DNA from: DASRAA01 sp963814165 | GTDB lineage: Bacteria; Acidobacteriota; Terriglobia; Terriglobales; Acidobacteriaceae | Length of the DNA stretch: 64,000 nucleotides | Assembly (NCBI GenBank): GCA_963814165.1 | Contig: CAWFBW010000007.1 | Location: forward strand, 248,001 to 312,000 | Direction of reading: 5' to 3' | Shown: positions 34,303 through 43,011 of the stretch, piece after piece | Layout of the letters: each line of letters begins with the position of its first letter | Position numbering within the stretch: position 1 is the stretch's first letter | The notes under the pieces: generated by a model | Database searches by the model: none | Told to the model about the DNA's origin: nothing | Seen by the model: the letters and a program-made list of their open reading frames with translations, nothing else | Program-made: the position numbers and the translations under genes

Positions 34303-35247
34303 TCAGATAATGGCTCCACGCGCCTGCAGGGCAGAGTGAACCGTGAAGCGGGCGAGTTCCTGCTTGTCCTGCATGGTCTTCATCACCGTGTTGGCGCAAA
34401 GGACATGCAAATCACCCTCGCGAAGATGGTCAGCATCAGCGTGATCGGCAAGATCAACAATGAGGACGTCGAGAAAATCTTCGTAGGCTTGCGCGACTCC
34501 AGCGATAGTGCTGGGCCAGCCTTTACGCCTCATGAGAAGTCCGGCCGGGCCGGAGACGGCGTCACCACCGATGATCGGGGTGACAGCGACGATCGGTGCT
34601 GAGGTATTACGCAGCGCTTCACGAATGCCGGGCACGGCGAGAATGGGCCCGACACTGGTGACAGGGTTGCTCGGCGCAAGAATCACGGCCTCAGCGGAAG
34701 CGATGCTTTCGAGCACACCCGGCGCCGGACGGGATTCTTCCGCTCCCTCGAAATGAATGCCGCGTACTTCAACCTGGTGACGTTCGCGAACAAAATATTC
34801 CTGGAAGTTCAGTTTGCCGTGCGGCGTGTCCACCACGGTCGCGACGCAGTCATCAGACATAGGCAGTACACGCGAGCGAATCTCCATGCGCCGGGCGAGT
34901 TCAGCGGTGACGCTGCTCAGGGACTTTCCGGCGCGCAGCAGGTTGGTGCGGGCGAGGTGAGTAGCCAGGTCAAGGTCACCCAAACTGAACCACGTGGGCT
35001 GGCCGAGGCGCGCCATGCGCTCAAGGCAGCGGAAGCTATCGTCTTGAACTCCCCAGCCCCGCTCGGCGCTCAAGCTATCAGCCAGCGCGTAAAGAATGGA
35101 GTCCACGTCGGGAGAGATGTGCAGTCCCCACCACTCGATGTCGTCGCCGGTGTTGACGATGAAGGTAAGGTTCTCGTGCGGGACAACATGGGTCAGTCCC
35201 TGTACCAGCTTTGCTCCCCCGGTACCGCCAGACAGAACAACGATCAT
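34303..35247 (-). CDS. cofD: 2-phospho-L-lactate transferase CofD
   Basis: CofD joins the activated three-carbon unit to FO, making F420-0 or its dehydro form. The 314-residue product begins MIVVLSGGTGGAKLVQGL, the nucleotide-binding loop of the family. It continues with NTGDDIEWWGLHISPDVDSI, WFSLGDLDLATHLARTNLL, PMSDDCVATVVDTP and LAPSNPVTSVGPILAVPGIR. The start codon directly abuts the cofG stop (TAG then ATG), and cofC starts two bases after its stop. Assignment is very secure. Confidence 0.96.
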   Translation of the reverse strand: MIVVLSGGTGGAKLVQGLTHVVPHENLTFIVNTGDDIEWWGLHISPDVDSILYALADSLSAERGWGVQDDSFRCLERMARLGQPTWFSLGDLDLATHLARTNLLRAGKSLSSVTAELARRMEIRSRVLPMSDDCVATVVDTPHGKLNFQEYFVRERHQVEVRGIHFEGAEESRPAPGVLESIASAEAVILAPSNPVTSVGPILAVPGIREALRNTSAPIVAVTPIIGGDAVSGPAGLLMRRKGWPSTIAGVAQAYEDFLDVLIVDLADHADADHLREGDLHVLCANTVMKTMQDKQELARFTVHSALQARGAII

Positions 35248-36438
35248 CTATGCAGCCCTCGCGTAGCCGTGGTCGTCAGAGGCGGCCAGAAGGCGGCCAG
35301 CCAGCAGTCCCCCCCGATCGACAATGCCCGACACAAATTCAGGATACACAGGTAGCCGCTGACGGAGTTGCTGACCGGCAGCTTCAGTGCGGCGTTTTAA
35401 CTCGTCGAGATGTGGCCAGGGCGCTTCAGGATTGATGTAGTCGGGCGTGAGCGGCGATACCCCGCCCCAGTCGTCAATGCCGGCCTCAAGCAGCCGCTCG
35501 TAATGGTCGTCGCTCAGGTTAGGGGGCGCCTGGATGTTCATGTCGCGCAAGAGCAGGCGCGCCACGGCGATGGTCCGCAGCAGGTCATCGGTGTCTGGCT
35601 CCGGCGAACCGGCCATTGGGATATCGGGTTTCGCTCGGAAGTTCTGGATGATGACTTCCTGAATGTGGCCGTATTGCTGATGCAACCGCTGGATGGCGAG
35701 CAGCGAATCGACACGATCCTCGAGGCTTTCGCCGATTCCAATGAGAATGCCGGTGGTAAACGGTACACCCAGCCTGCCGGCATCTTCGATAGTCTTGAGG
35801 CGTAGAGACGGGAGCTTGTCAGGCGCGTTGGAGTGAGGACCCGAGACCAGCGCCAAGGCAAGGCTGGAAGATTCCAGCATGAGACCGAGGCTGGGATTGG
35901 AGTGGCGCAGGCGCTCGATCCAGGCGGGGGGCATCAGCCCGGGATTGGAATGCGGCAAGAGCGAAGTCTCACGCAACACCAATTCGCACATGGCCTCCAG
36001 ATAGTGCAAGGTGCTGCGATAGCCGCGCTTGCGCAACAGGTGCTGCATCTCAGGAAACGCGGCTTCAGGCTTGTCGCCGAGGGAAAACAGCGCTTCGGTA
36101 CAGCCCAGTGCCTCTCCCTGCCTGGCAACAGCGAGGACTTCGTCAGGTGACATGGTGTGCGCTCCGGGTTGGCCGGGGTCGCGCCGGTACGTGCAGTAGG
36201 AACAATAGTCCCGGCACAAATTGGTGAGCGGTAGAAACACTTTGCGGGAGTACGTAATCACTCCGGGCCGATATTGCTCCTTGAGGGCACGGGCAGTGAG
36301 AAGTAGTTCTGGAAGGGTGTCAGCCGGGCAGCGCAAGAGGAGAATCGCGGCATCGCGCGAAACCGTCGCTCCGTCGCACACTTCGCGCAAGTAGGGCACG
36401 AACTCGTTCTGCTGGATGTCCTCCGGCAACTTTGACAT
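35248..36438 (-). CDS. cofG: FO synthase subunit 1, radical SAM CofG
   Basis: CofG is the radical SAM partner of CofH in deazaflavin synthesis. The start at 36438 (MSKLPEDIQQNEFVPYL) gives the normal length of 396 residues; the frame is open 79 codons further up without support. Motifs include LTNLCRDYCSYCTYRRDPG (C-x3-C-x2-C cluster), TEALFSLGDKPE, SNPGLMPPAWIERLR, FTTGILIGIGESLEDRVDSL, VIIQNFRAKPDIPMAG and WGGVSPLTPDYINPEAPWP. It heads the run cofG-cofD-cofC-cofE. Confidence 0.95.
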   Translation of the reverse strand: MSKLPEDIQQNEFVPYLREVCDGATVSRDAAILLLRCPADTLPELLLTARALKEQYRPGVITYSRKVFLPLTNLCRDYCSYCTYRRDPGQPGAHTMSPDEVLAVARQGEALGCTEALFSLGDKPEAAFPEMQHLLRKRGYRSTLHYLEAMCELVLRETSLLPHSNPGLMPPAWIERLRHSNPSLGLMLESSSLALALVSGPHSNAPDKLPSLRLKTIEDAGRLGVPFTTGILIGIGESLEDRVDSLLAIQRLHQQYGHIQEVIIQNFRAKPDIPMAGSPEPDTDDLLRTIAVARLLLRDMNIQAPPNLSDDHYERLLEAGIDDWGGVSPLTPDYINPEAPWPHLDELKRRTEAAGQQLRQRLPVYPEFVSGIVDRGGLLAGRLLAASDDHGYARAA

Positions 36439-36562
36439 ATGGCTTCTGACGAACACGGAAATCAGCTCTGGCGGCGAGCAAGACCCCGCGCTACGTAATT
36501 TGAAGGATAGCGCAAACAGCGGGCTCCCGCATCTGGCGAATGGCTGGCGACAAGGACCAGAG

Positions 36563-37084
36563 CTAGTCGTTTTGGGTCTGGCGGGAGGCGGTGTAGCGCC
36601 CGCGAAAGTACAGCAGGGGTGAACCTTCCGCAACGGCAACTTCTTGCACCTCAGCCACAAAGATGGTGTGGTCACCGGCAGAGTGGGCCTGCACTACGGC
36701 GCAGTCGAGGCTCGCCAGAGTGTCGGCTAAAACAGGTGTCCCACTTTTCATCGGATTGTAACGAATGGCGAGGCGGTGAGCGGCATCCGGATTCCGTTCC
36801 GGGTCAGCGAAAAACTCAGACAGTGCCTCCTGCTCTTCACGAAGGATGCTGACTCCAAAGCGCCCGCATTCGCGCACGTGGAGGTAGGTTTCCGCCAAGT
36901 GGTCGATGCATACCAGCACCAGCGGCGGGCGGAGCGAAACCGAGCAGAAGGAACTGGCCGTCATGCCGTGGACTTCGCCGGCGGCGGTCTTGACGGTAAT
37001 GACTGTGATTCCCGAGGCAAAGCGCCCAAGGGCGGCGCGAAACTCCTGCGGCGTGACCGAAGTGGATTCGCTCATGACTGACAT
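36563..37084 (-). CDS. Flavin reductase-like FMN-binding protein
   Basis: The 173-residue product belongs to the flavin reductase/DIM6 split-barrel family: FRAALGRFASGITVITVK, MTASSFCSVSLRPPLVLVCI, FGVSILREEQEALSEFF, and the late HTIFVAEVQEVAV strand with YFRGRY. Two ATGs, at 37084 and 37075, are possible, neither with a strong ribosome site. It lies 124 bases before cofG on the same strand, at the head of the F420 locus. It could supply reduced flavin or be the missing dehydro-F420 reductase; both are guesses. Confidence 0.82.
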   Translation of the reverse strand: MSVMSESTSVTPQEFRAALGRFASGITVITVKTAAGEVHGMTASSFCSVSLRPPLVLVCIDHLAETYLHVRECGRFGVSILREEQEALSEFFADPERNPDAAHRLAIRYNPMKSGTPVLADTLASLDCAVVQAHSAGDHTIFVAEVQEVAVAEGSPLLYFRGRYTASRQTQND

Positions 37085-37236
37085 GCGCTGAGGGCCGCCT
37101 GCCATGACACGTGCTGCAGCGTGACCCTCGCTCAATATACCTGACCCGGGTAATCGGCAAAAGAAGAAGGCCCCAGTTGTTGCGGCTGTTAGGATACGGC
37201 GGGAGGAGCAAGAAACCGGCCGCAAGGGATGTCGCG

Positions 37237-37740
37237 ATGATCCACTCTGGCGTGTTTCGTGTTCGGCGGACAACTGACGAAGTGTTTGACCTGCTGTCGA
37301 ACCCGGAGCGGTTCGCGCCCGTCATGCCCGACTTTGAAAGCATGAGCCTGCTGGACGCAACGCACTTTACGATGCGTACCGTCATCGCGATCGGAGAAAT
37401 CAAGGGACATGCCAACCTGGCAATGGAACTGCTGCAAGCCGAGCGGCCGAGCCGAGTTGAATATCGCGGCATGGCGACTATTGCCGGCAGTCCACTTCGC
37501 CTGGCAATCGACTTTCAAATCAGCGCAAACGAAGAAATGACTGACGTGGCCTGGCAGGGGGAAGTGAAGCTCGAGGGCATGCTCGCCATGATCGGCGGAA
37601 CGCTGGTTGGGACAGTGGGACGCGAGAACTTCGAACGAATGGGGGAGAACCTGCAAATCCGCCTTCGTCGGGACCCGGTTGCGGCCAGCGGAGATACGGG
37701 GACTGCCGTGACTCCGTCGGAAGCGGATTTCGACATCTAG
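37237..37740 (+). CDS. SRPBCC-fold protein, CoxG-like
   Basis: The ATG at 37237 follows AAGGGA; an upstream ATG at 37111 adds a basic unrelated stretch. The 167-residue product starts MIHSGVFRVRRTTDEVFDLL, continues LSNPERFAPVMPDFESMSLL, and ends with a long C-terminal helix region (IGGTLVGTVGRENFERMGEN). This is the START-like fold of CoxG, the carbon monoxide dehydrogenase subunit G family. No CO dehydrogenase is nearby, so it probably binds some small ligand or membrane target. Confidence 0.75.
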   Translation: MIHSGVFRVRRTTDEVFDLLSNPERFAPVMPDFESMSLLDATHFTMRTVIAIGEIKGHANLAMELLQAERPSRVEYRGMATIAGSPLRLAIDFQISANEEMTDVAWQGEVKLEGMLAMIGGTLVGTVGRENFERMGENLQIRLRRDPVAASGDTGTAVTPSEADFDI

Positions 37741-37768
37741 CCATTTACACTTCTTTACATCTGTTCAG

Positions 37769-37790
37769 GAATGAAACATATGATTCATTC
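37769..37790. promoter_or_regulatory. Near-perfect 22-bp palindrome, possible operator
   Basis: GAATGAA (37769-37775) and TTCATTC (37784-37790) enclose ACATATGA, itself palindromic except its outer bases. It lies about 105 bases before the small secreted protein gene at 37895. Its size suits a dimeric regulator. Confidence 0.4.
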
Positions 37791-37894
37791 TCACACTCTA
37801 TTGTGACGTACCTCACCGCTACCTGCGTGGCATACTCCTAAACTGATATTGGATTAATACAAGACCGCCCCAGAAGCGGCTTTTTGGAGGATTT

Positions 37895-38278
37895 ATGTAT
37901 CAGCAGAAACGTATGTTTGTTGTACTCATGGCGGCCATCGTAGTAATCGGCTGCAGCGTCATGGTTTCGGCAAAAGATCAGATGGACGGCGTCGCGCTCA
38001 AGCAGACCATCAATCTCACCATGCCGACCGTAGTGGGCGGAACGCTTCTTCCCCAGGGCGAATACAAAGTGAATCATGAAATGCAGGGCGCGGAGCACAT
38101 CATGATCTTCACGAAAGTCGGCGGCAAGGCTGAAGCCAAGGTGAAATGCAACCTGGTTCCGCTGAATGGAAAGGCAAAGACCACCGAATTTCGCTACAGC
38201 GAGAACGCCAAGAACGAGCGCGTACTGGTCGAAATGCAGTTCCAGGGCGACACATCCAAGCACATGTTGGAGCCGTAG
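37895..38278 (+). CDS. Small secreted protein, 127 aa
   Basis: TTGGAGG precedes the ATG at 37895. The signal peptide is QKRMFVVLMAAIVVIGCSVM followed by VSAKD; the Cys is probably not a lipobox. The mature protein of about 100 residues is strand-rich: INLTMPTVVGGTLLPQGEYK, HIMIFTKVGGKAEAKVKCN, FRYSENAKNERVLVEMQFQG. I recall similar short exported proteins in Acidobacteriota, with no known function. A strong terminator follows, so it is a single-gene transcript. Confidence 0.72.
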   Translation: MYQQKRMFVVLMAAIVVIGCSVMVSAKDQMDGVALKQTINLTMPTVVGGTLLPQGEYKVNHEMQGAEHIMIFTKVGGKAEAKVKCNLVPLNGKAKTTEFRYSENAKNERVLVEMQFQGDTSKHMLEP

Positions 38279-38302
38279 GCGGTAAGTCGATTTCTGATTG
38301 TG

Positions 38303-38332
38303 AAGGGCAGCCGCAGAGGCTGCCCTTTTTTA
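38303..38332 (+). terminator. Intrinsic terminator after the small secreted protein
   Basis: A 10-bp stem AAGGGCAGCC with GGCTGCCCTT and loop GCAGA is followed by a run of T (TTTTTATTTT). It begins 24 bases after the stop codon. This is the clearest intrinsic terminator in the window. Confidence 0.9.
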
Positions 38333-38359
38333 TTTTGGCTTAACGAGGGACCACGGCTG

Positions 38360-39286
38360 TCAGCGCACAGCATCCTGCAAGGCCAAGCGCAGAAGATCGC
38401 GCCAGTCGGGAAGCCGCAGCCCGAAAGTCGCCTCCAACTTGGCATTGGACAGAACGGAATTGCCTGGCCGACGTGCCGGTGCGGGAAATTGCGCGGTTGT
38501 GACCGGCACCACGCGCTTCGCCGTGAGCGGCGAACCCCACTCGCCTGTGTCGGCCGGCCATTCGGCAAGCGCTTCGTATTCCACGAGGATCTGTTCGGAA
38601 AATCCCGCCCAAGTGGTTTCCCCTGCAGCTGTAAGGTGGAACAGGCCGTTGTAGCCCCAACCGTCTGGGTCGCGGCGCTGAATACATCGCGCCACAATCT
38701 GCGCTGTTGTCTCGGCGATGCTACGCGCCCAGGTGGGAGCACCATGCTGGTCAGCGACCATGGTCAACTCTTCCTTCTCGCGAGCCAGGCGTAAGACGGT
38801 TCGCAGGAAATTCTTGCCACGGATGTCGTACACCCAGGTCGTGCGCAGGATGAGGTGCGGGCAACCACTGGCGGTGATAGCCTGCTCGGCCGCAAGTTTG
38901 GTCTGTCCGTACACGTTGAGCGGCCCCGTCGAGTCAGTCTCATCGTACGGACCAGGTTTGCGGCCATCGAAGACGTAGTCGGTGGAGTACTGAATCAGCA
39001 GGCCGCGGGTACGAGCGAGTTCCCCAGCGATGCGCGCTGGCGTCTCGGCGTTCACTGTATGTGCCAGGTCGGGTTCACTTTCAGCACGATCAACAGCGGT
39101 ATAGGCGGCGGCGTTTACTACGATGTCGGGCTTGCTGTCGCGTAGGAACTGAGCAGCGGATTCCGGTTTGGTGAAGTCCAGCTGAGTGCGGGTGCAGGCG
39201 GTCACGTCGCCCAGCGGCGCTAGCGTCCGTTGCAACTGCCAACCGATTTGTCCGGTCGCTCCCGTGATGAGGATGCGTGGGCTCAT
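38360..39286 (-). CDS. rfbD: dTDP-4-dehydrorhamnose reductase RfbD/RmlD
   Basis: RmlD carries out the last step to dTDP-L-rhamnose. The 308-residue SDR enzyme begins with the Rossmann motif ILITGATGQIGWQL. It has PDIVVNAAAYTAVDRAESEP, the active site YSTDYVFDG with the Tyr-x3-Lys given by VYGQTKLAAEQAI, and ILRTTWVYD. Its ATG overlaps the rfbC stop (ATGA), so the two are coupled. rfbA and rfbB are not in the window and must be elsewhere. Confidence 0.95.
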   Translation of the reverse strand: MSPRILITGATGQIGWQLQRTLAPLGDVTACTRTQLDFTKPESAAQFLRDSKPDIVVNAAAYTAVDRAESEPDLAHTVNAETPARIAGELARTRGLLIQYSTDYVFDGRKPGPYDETDSTGPLNVYGQTKLAAEQAITASGCPHLILRTTWVYDIRGKNFLRTVLRLAREKEELTMVADQHGAPTWARSIAETTAQIVARCIQRRDPDGWGYNGLFHLTAAGETTWAGFSEQILVEYEALAEWPADTGEWGSPLTAKRVVPVTTAQFPAPARRPGNSVLSNAKLEATFGLRLPDWRDLLRLALQDAVR

Positions 39287-39840
39287 GGCTTATAGACCGG
39301 CAGGCAATCACGCGGAACTTCTCCGAGCCGAGGGTTCCGCTGGTCTTTGACCGAGAGAACGGGCAAAGGCACGATCCAGTCAATCGCGAGGGCAGGATCG
39401 TTCCACAGCACGCCGTAATCGTCGGCAGGATCAAAGTAGTCACTGCACTTGTAAAGAAAGTCGGCTGACTCTGAAAGGACCACAAAGCCATGCGCGAAAC
39501 CTTGCGGAATATACAGGGCATGGTGGTTTTCCGCGGCGAGCACTGCACCGACCCACTTACCAAAGTGCGGCGAACCGGCCCGGATATCCACGGCGACGTC
39601 GAGGACTTCTCCCTGCACCACGCGACATAGCTTGGCCTGCGGGCGGTGCAACTGATAGTGCAAGCCTCGCAGCACGCCGCGGACGGAATGCGATTGATTG
39701 TCTTGCAGGAAAGCGTCGTGAACGCCAGCGCCGGCCAGCGCATCGGTACGGTAGGTTTCCATGAAGAAGCCTCGCGAGTCCTTAAACACACGCGGCTTCA
39801 ACAGCAGCACTCCAGGCAATAAAGTCTCAACGATTTCCAA
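39283..39840 (-). CDS. rfbC: dTDP-4-dehydrorhamnose 3,5-epimerase RfbC/RmlC
   Basis: I place the start at TTG 39840, after CCGAGG, since this gives MEIVETLLPGVLLLKPRVF, the family's N-terminus, and the usual length of 185 residues. The open frame begins 14 codons earlier with another TTG. Motifs: DSRGFFMETYR, NQSHSVRGVLRGLHYQ with the catalytic His, VAVDIRAGSPHFGKW, and IPQGFAHGFVVLSE. The cupin enzyme epimerises C3 and C5 of the rhamnose precursor. It is coupled with rfbD. Confidence 0.93.
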   Translation of the reverse strand: MEIVETLLPGVLLLKPRVFKDSRGFFMETYRTDALAGAGVHDAFLQDNQSHSVRGVLRGLHYQLHRPQAKLCRVVQGEVLDVAVDIRAGSPHFGKWVGAVLAAENHHALYIPQGFAHGFVVLSESADFLYKCSDYFDPADDYGVLWNDPALAIDWIVPLPVLSVKDQRNPRLGEVPRDCLPVYKP

Positions 39841-39921
39841 ACGGAGCCTCGGGATTTTGCGGATACCATTCCGTGACAACAACCGTAGCGACTACGAAAC
39901 GAAGATTATAATCCGTGCTTC

Positions 39922-40854
39922 GTGGATATGCCTCGCTGCACCGCCATCATCGTGACCTACAACTCTGCCGCCCACATCGAGGCGTGCGTGCACGCGCTGG
40001 CGTCGCAGAATTGCGAAATCGTGGTGGTGGACAACGCTTCGCAGGACGGCACGGTGGCCCGAGTACAGGCATTGGCAAGACAGATTCCGCTGCAGTTCAT
40101 CACGGTTTCACGAAATATCGGATTCGGGGGCGGCGTAAATCACGGGGCACACTCTGCCAGCGGCGACGTGCTGCTCGTCCTGAATCCGGATGCGATTGCT
40201 GAGCCCGGCGCAGTGGATGCGCTGTTGGAGTGCATGGCACGCACAGGGGCAGCCGCAGCGGGCGCGGCCCTAAAGGACGGAGACGGTGAGCCTGCGCGAG
40301 GGTTCGCGTTCCGACGCCTCCCCACGCTCACGAGCTTGATCTTCGAAACGATGCTGATCAACCAGTGTTGGGCGGCGAATCCGGTAAACCGGCGATATCG
40401 TTGCCTGGATGCGAACTACTCCGAGGAGCAGGAAATCGATCAGCCTGCCGGCGCATGCCTGGCCGTCACTCAGAAAACGTGGGAAGCGATGTCAGGAATG
40501 GACACGCAGTTCTTCCCCGTGTGGTTCGAAGATGTCGATTTCTGTGCCCGCTTGCGCGAGTCAGGTCGAAAGATCATCTACTGCCCTGCGGCGAGGTTTC
40601 AGCACTCGGGGGCGCACAGCGTGGGGCGACTGGAGTTCGGCGATAGACAAATGTTCTGGTACTCCAACATGCTGCGCTACACACTCAAGCACTTTGCGGC
40701 GTGGCAGGTGTTGGTGCTTCGCATCGGGATCGTGGTTGGCATGGGACTTCGCGCAATTGCCGCAACTGTCGGTGCGGGCTCGAAAGGTGTCCCGTGGACC
40801 ACCGCTGTCCGGGGCTATTGGCGCGTGGCGATGCTGGCGATCGGCTTCCGGTGA
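39922..40854 (+). CDS. Family 2 glycosyltransferase (rhamnosyltransferase-like)
   Basis: The 310-residue GT-A protein has CTAIIVTYNSAAHIEACVHA, VVVDNASQDGT, RNIGFGGGVNHGAHSASGD, LVLNPDA as the DxD-like metal site, DQPAGACLAVTQKTW and FPVWFEDVDFCARLRESGRK. These mark the WcaA/rhamnosyltransferase group. GTG 39922 or ATG 39928 may be the start; neither has a clear ribosome site. It is divergent from the rfbC gene and lies inside the polysaccharide locus. The C-terminal helices may contact the membrane. Confidence 0.9.
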   Translation: MDMPRCTAIIVTYNSAAHIEACVHALASQNCEIVVVDNASQDGTVARVQALARQIPLQFITVSRNIGFGGGVNHGAHSASGDVLLVLNPDAIAEPGAVDALLECMARTGAAAAGAALKDGDGEPARGFAFRRLPTLTSLIFETMLINQCWAANPVNRRYRCLDANYSEEQEIDQPAGACLAVTQKTWEAMSGMDTQFFPVWFEDVDFCARLRESGRKIIYCPAARFQHSGAHSVGRLEFGDRQMFWYSNMLRYTLKHFAAWQVLVLRIGIVVGMGLRAIAATVGAGSKGVPWTTAVRGYWRVAMLAIGFR

Positions 40855-40860
40855 GTGGCG

Positions 40861-41952
40861 CTACCGCTTTCTGAGAACGTCCTCGAACAGTTGCTCATAT
40901 TTCGCCGCAACAGCATCCCAGCGATAGAGCTGATTTGCCCGCGCGGCAGCGCGCTCGGCCCAGTGCCGACGTTCTTCCGGATTGTCGAGCAACGGCTGCA
41001 ACTTGGCCGCAAGATCGTTAGGCGACTTGCTATAGCGAAGGGCGGCATCGCCCGCGGTCTCGTTGTTTTCCGGCGAATCCAGGTACAGAACGGCATTCTC
41101 CGCAGCCATGGCCTCGATCAGCGCAGGGTGCACACCTCCGACCTCACAGGCGAACACGAAGATACTGGCGTGCTTCTGCAGCGCCCAATAGCCATCACCA
41201 TAAATCGCACCCGTAAACCTCACCCTCTCGTCGGCCTGTAATTTGAGGCGTTCGAGGTATCCACTGTCATAGCGATTGTCCCCGACCATCACCAGTGGCC
41301 AGTCGGATCGCACCTTACGCCAGGCGGCGAGAACAAGCTCAGGATTGTTCTCCGTCTCCAGGCGGCTAACGTACAGCACATAACGACCGGATGAAAGGTC
41401 GAATGGCCGGATGTCCGATTCGCCAGGCGGGATGTCTGAGCCGTAGCCAATGACCGTCGAGTCCTTGCGATAGCGTTGGCGATAGTAGTCGTGAATCGGC
41501 TTGGCGTCGGTCACGACGCGGGTGGGCGTGAAGGTCGAGATCCACTCGCAAACATGCAGCGCCGCCTGGCCCAGGGCGTTCCACTTCCCGCGCCGGCGAT
41601 CGAGGCCATCCACGTTAAGCACCACCGGTTTGCCGAACAGGCGAGGAATCCACGCGAATGGGCTGTTGGCGACGTTGCACAGCAGCACTACATCGTTGTC
41701 GCTGAAGGCCACGTGGACCGAGGAAAGCAATCCGCTGGACCAGGTATCGAGGTGCTTCTGATGAATGCTGGGCAGAATCACGCGCCGAATGCGGCGGTCA
41801 TAGACGTCGCCGGGCGTGGTGAACGGTTTGCGGCAATAGACCGTGACTTCGTGCCCGCGATCAGCCAGTTGCGAGCTGACCTTTTCGGCAAACTGCTCAA
41901 AGCCGCCATACCGATTGGGAATGCCGCGCGTACCGACGATGGCAATCTTCAA
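40861..41952 (-). CDS. GT-B glycosyltransferase with DUF1972 N-terminus
   Basis: The 363-residue enzyme starts MKIAIVGTRGIPNRYGGFEQ, the DUF1972 signature of rhamnosyltransferases, then HEVTVYCRKPF. The C-terminal GT4 half has YVLYVSRLETENNPELVLAA, LVMVGDNRYDSGYLERLK, VRFTGAIYGDGYWALQKHAS and the nucleotide-sugar Glu loop CEVGGVHPALIEAMA. Its start overlaps the previous gene's stop by four bases (ATGA). Cytoplasmic, it probably adds a deoxyhexose to a lipid-linked oligosaccharide. Confidence 0.92.
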   Translation of the reverse strand: MKIAIVGTRGIPNRYGGFEQFAEKVSSQLADRGHEVTVYCRKPFTTPGDVYDRRIRRVILPSIHQKHLDTWSSGLLSSVHVAFSDNDVVLLCNVANSPFAWIPRLFGKPVVLNVDGLDRRRGKWNALGQAALHVCEWISTFTPTRVVTDAKPIHDYYRQRYRKDSTVIGYGSDIPPGESDIRPFDLSSGRYVLYVSRLETENNPELVLAAWRKVRSDWPLVMVGDNRYDSGYLERLKLQADERVRFTGAIYGDGYWALQKHASIFVFACEVGGVHPALIEAMAAENAVLYLDSPENNETAGDAALRYSKSPNDLAAKLQPLLDNPEERRHWAERAAARANQLYRWDAVAAKYEQLFEDVLRKR

Positions 41953-43005
41953 GGGCGGCCCTCGGAGCTAGCGGGCTTCGTTCCGGCACCCCATAGCACC
42001 TCGGCAGACGAATCGGCCTCGACATCGATGGCGCGCGGTGTGTCGTGAAACCACCAGAGCAGGTCGCGGTCCGCCACACGCCGGCGCCCCTGAATGATTT
42101 TTCTCTTTCCGCGGATGCTGGCGAGATGCTTCAGCGGATACATGACGGCCGACAACATTCGCCCGTCGCGCACTACCGCATATCCCACCACCATGAGATC
42201 GCGCCACGCGACCGGCCAAAACAGCCGCCAGCACAGCCAGCTGGACGCGTTCTTGCCCCTCATCAGGAACCGGTTCTTGATGGAGTGCCAATTGATCTCG
42301 ACAGGCAGGCTCTCCCGTCGCTGGGGCGTGACCCGCCGGACATGCCACGCGACTGCCGACGGCTCGTACAGGCACTTCCAGCCCAAGAGCTGTCCTCGCC
42401 AGGCGAGATCGGCGTCTTCGCGATACGCAAAGAACTCCTCGTCGAAGAACTGGCCGTTCACGGAAACTGCCTCGACAAATGGACGACGAAACATCGCCGC
42501 AGCTCCCGTGGCGCCGAACACCCACTGCGGGCGGTCATACTGGCCCGAATCAATCTCTTCGCCGCCTCGATCCAGATGTCGCATGTTACGGGTGAAATAG
42601 ATTCCTGTCGAGTCGATGACGCGAGTCTGCGGCGGATTGGAGTCAGGGTTCCAGCGCAACAGTTTGCCGCAAACCGAGCCTGCTGTCGGATGCGCCGCAG
42701 CCGAATCCACCAGGCGGCGGACAAAGTCCGGGGACAGCATCACGTCGGGATTCAGGCACAAGTAGCCATTCTCCCTTTGCCTGCCGGATCGCTTGGTTTT
42801 GCCCAGCCGCAAATCCGGCGTTCGTGTCGTTATAGATCACCTGCCATGCGGTCTCTCGCGGCCGCAGGAGGTCGCGGGTTCTGTCGGTAGATGCATTATC
42901 TACGACGATGACTTCGAGGTCACGGTAATCTTGCCGGTCGAGGGAAGCAAAGCAGTCGCCGAGGAAGCGCGCGGAGTTCCAGGTGACGATCAGGACCGAT
43001 ACCAT
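41949..43005 (-). pseudogene. Family 2 glycosyltransferase gene with one frameshift
   Basis: Two overlapping frames make one GT2 enzyme. The 5' part (from ATG 43005) encodes VSVLIVTWNSARFLGDCFAS, VVDNASTDRT and NAGFAAGQNQAIRQAKGEWL. At about 42765 the frame must change by one base to continue CLNPDVMLSPDFVRRLVDSA, GATGAAAMFRRP and FFDEEFFAYREDADLAWRGQ. All motifs are intact and the 3' end remains coupled (ATGA) to the next gene. A one-base sequencing error or a very recent mutation is likely. Without it, the protein would be about 350 residues. Confidence 0.88.
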
Positions 43006-43011
43006 CGGGCC

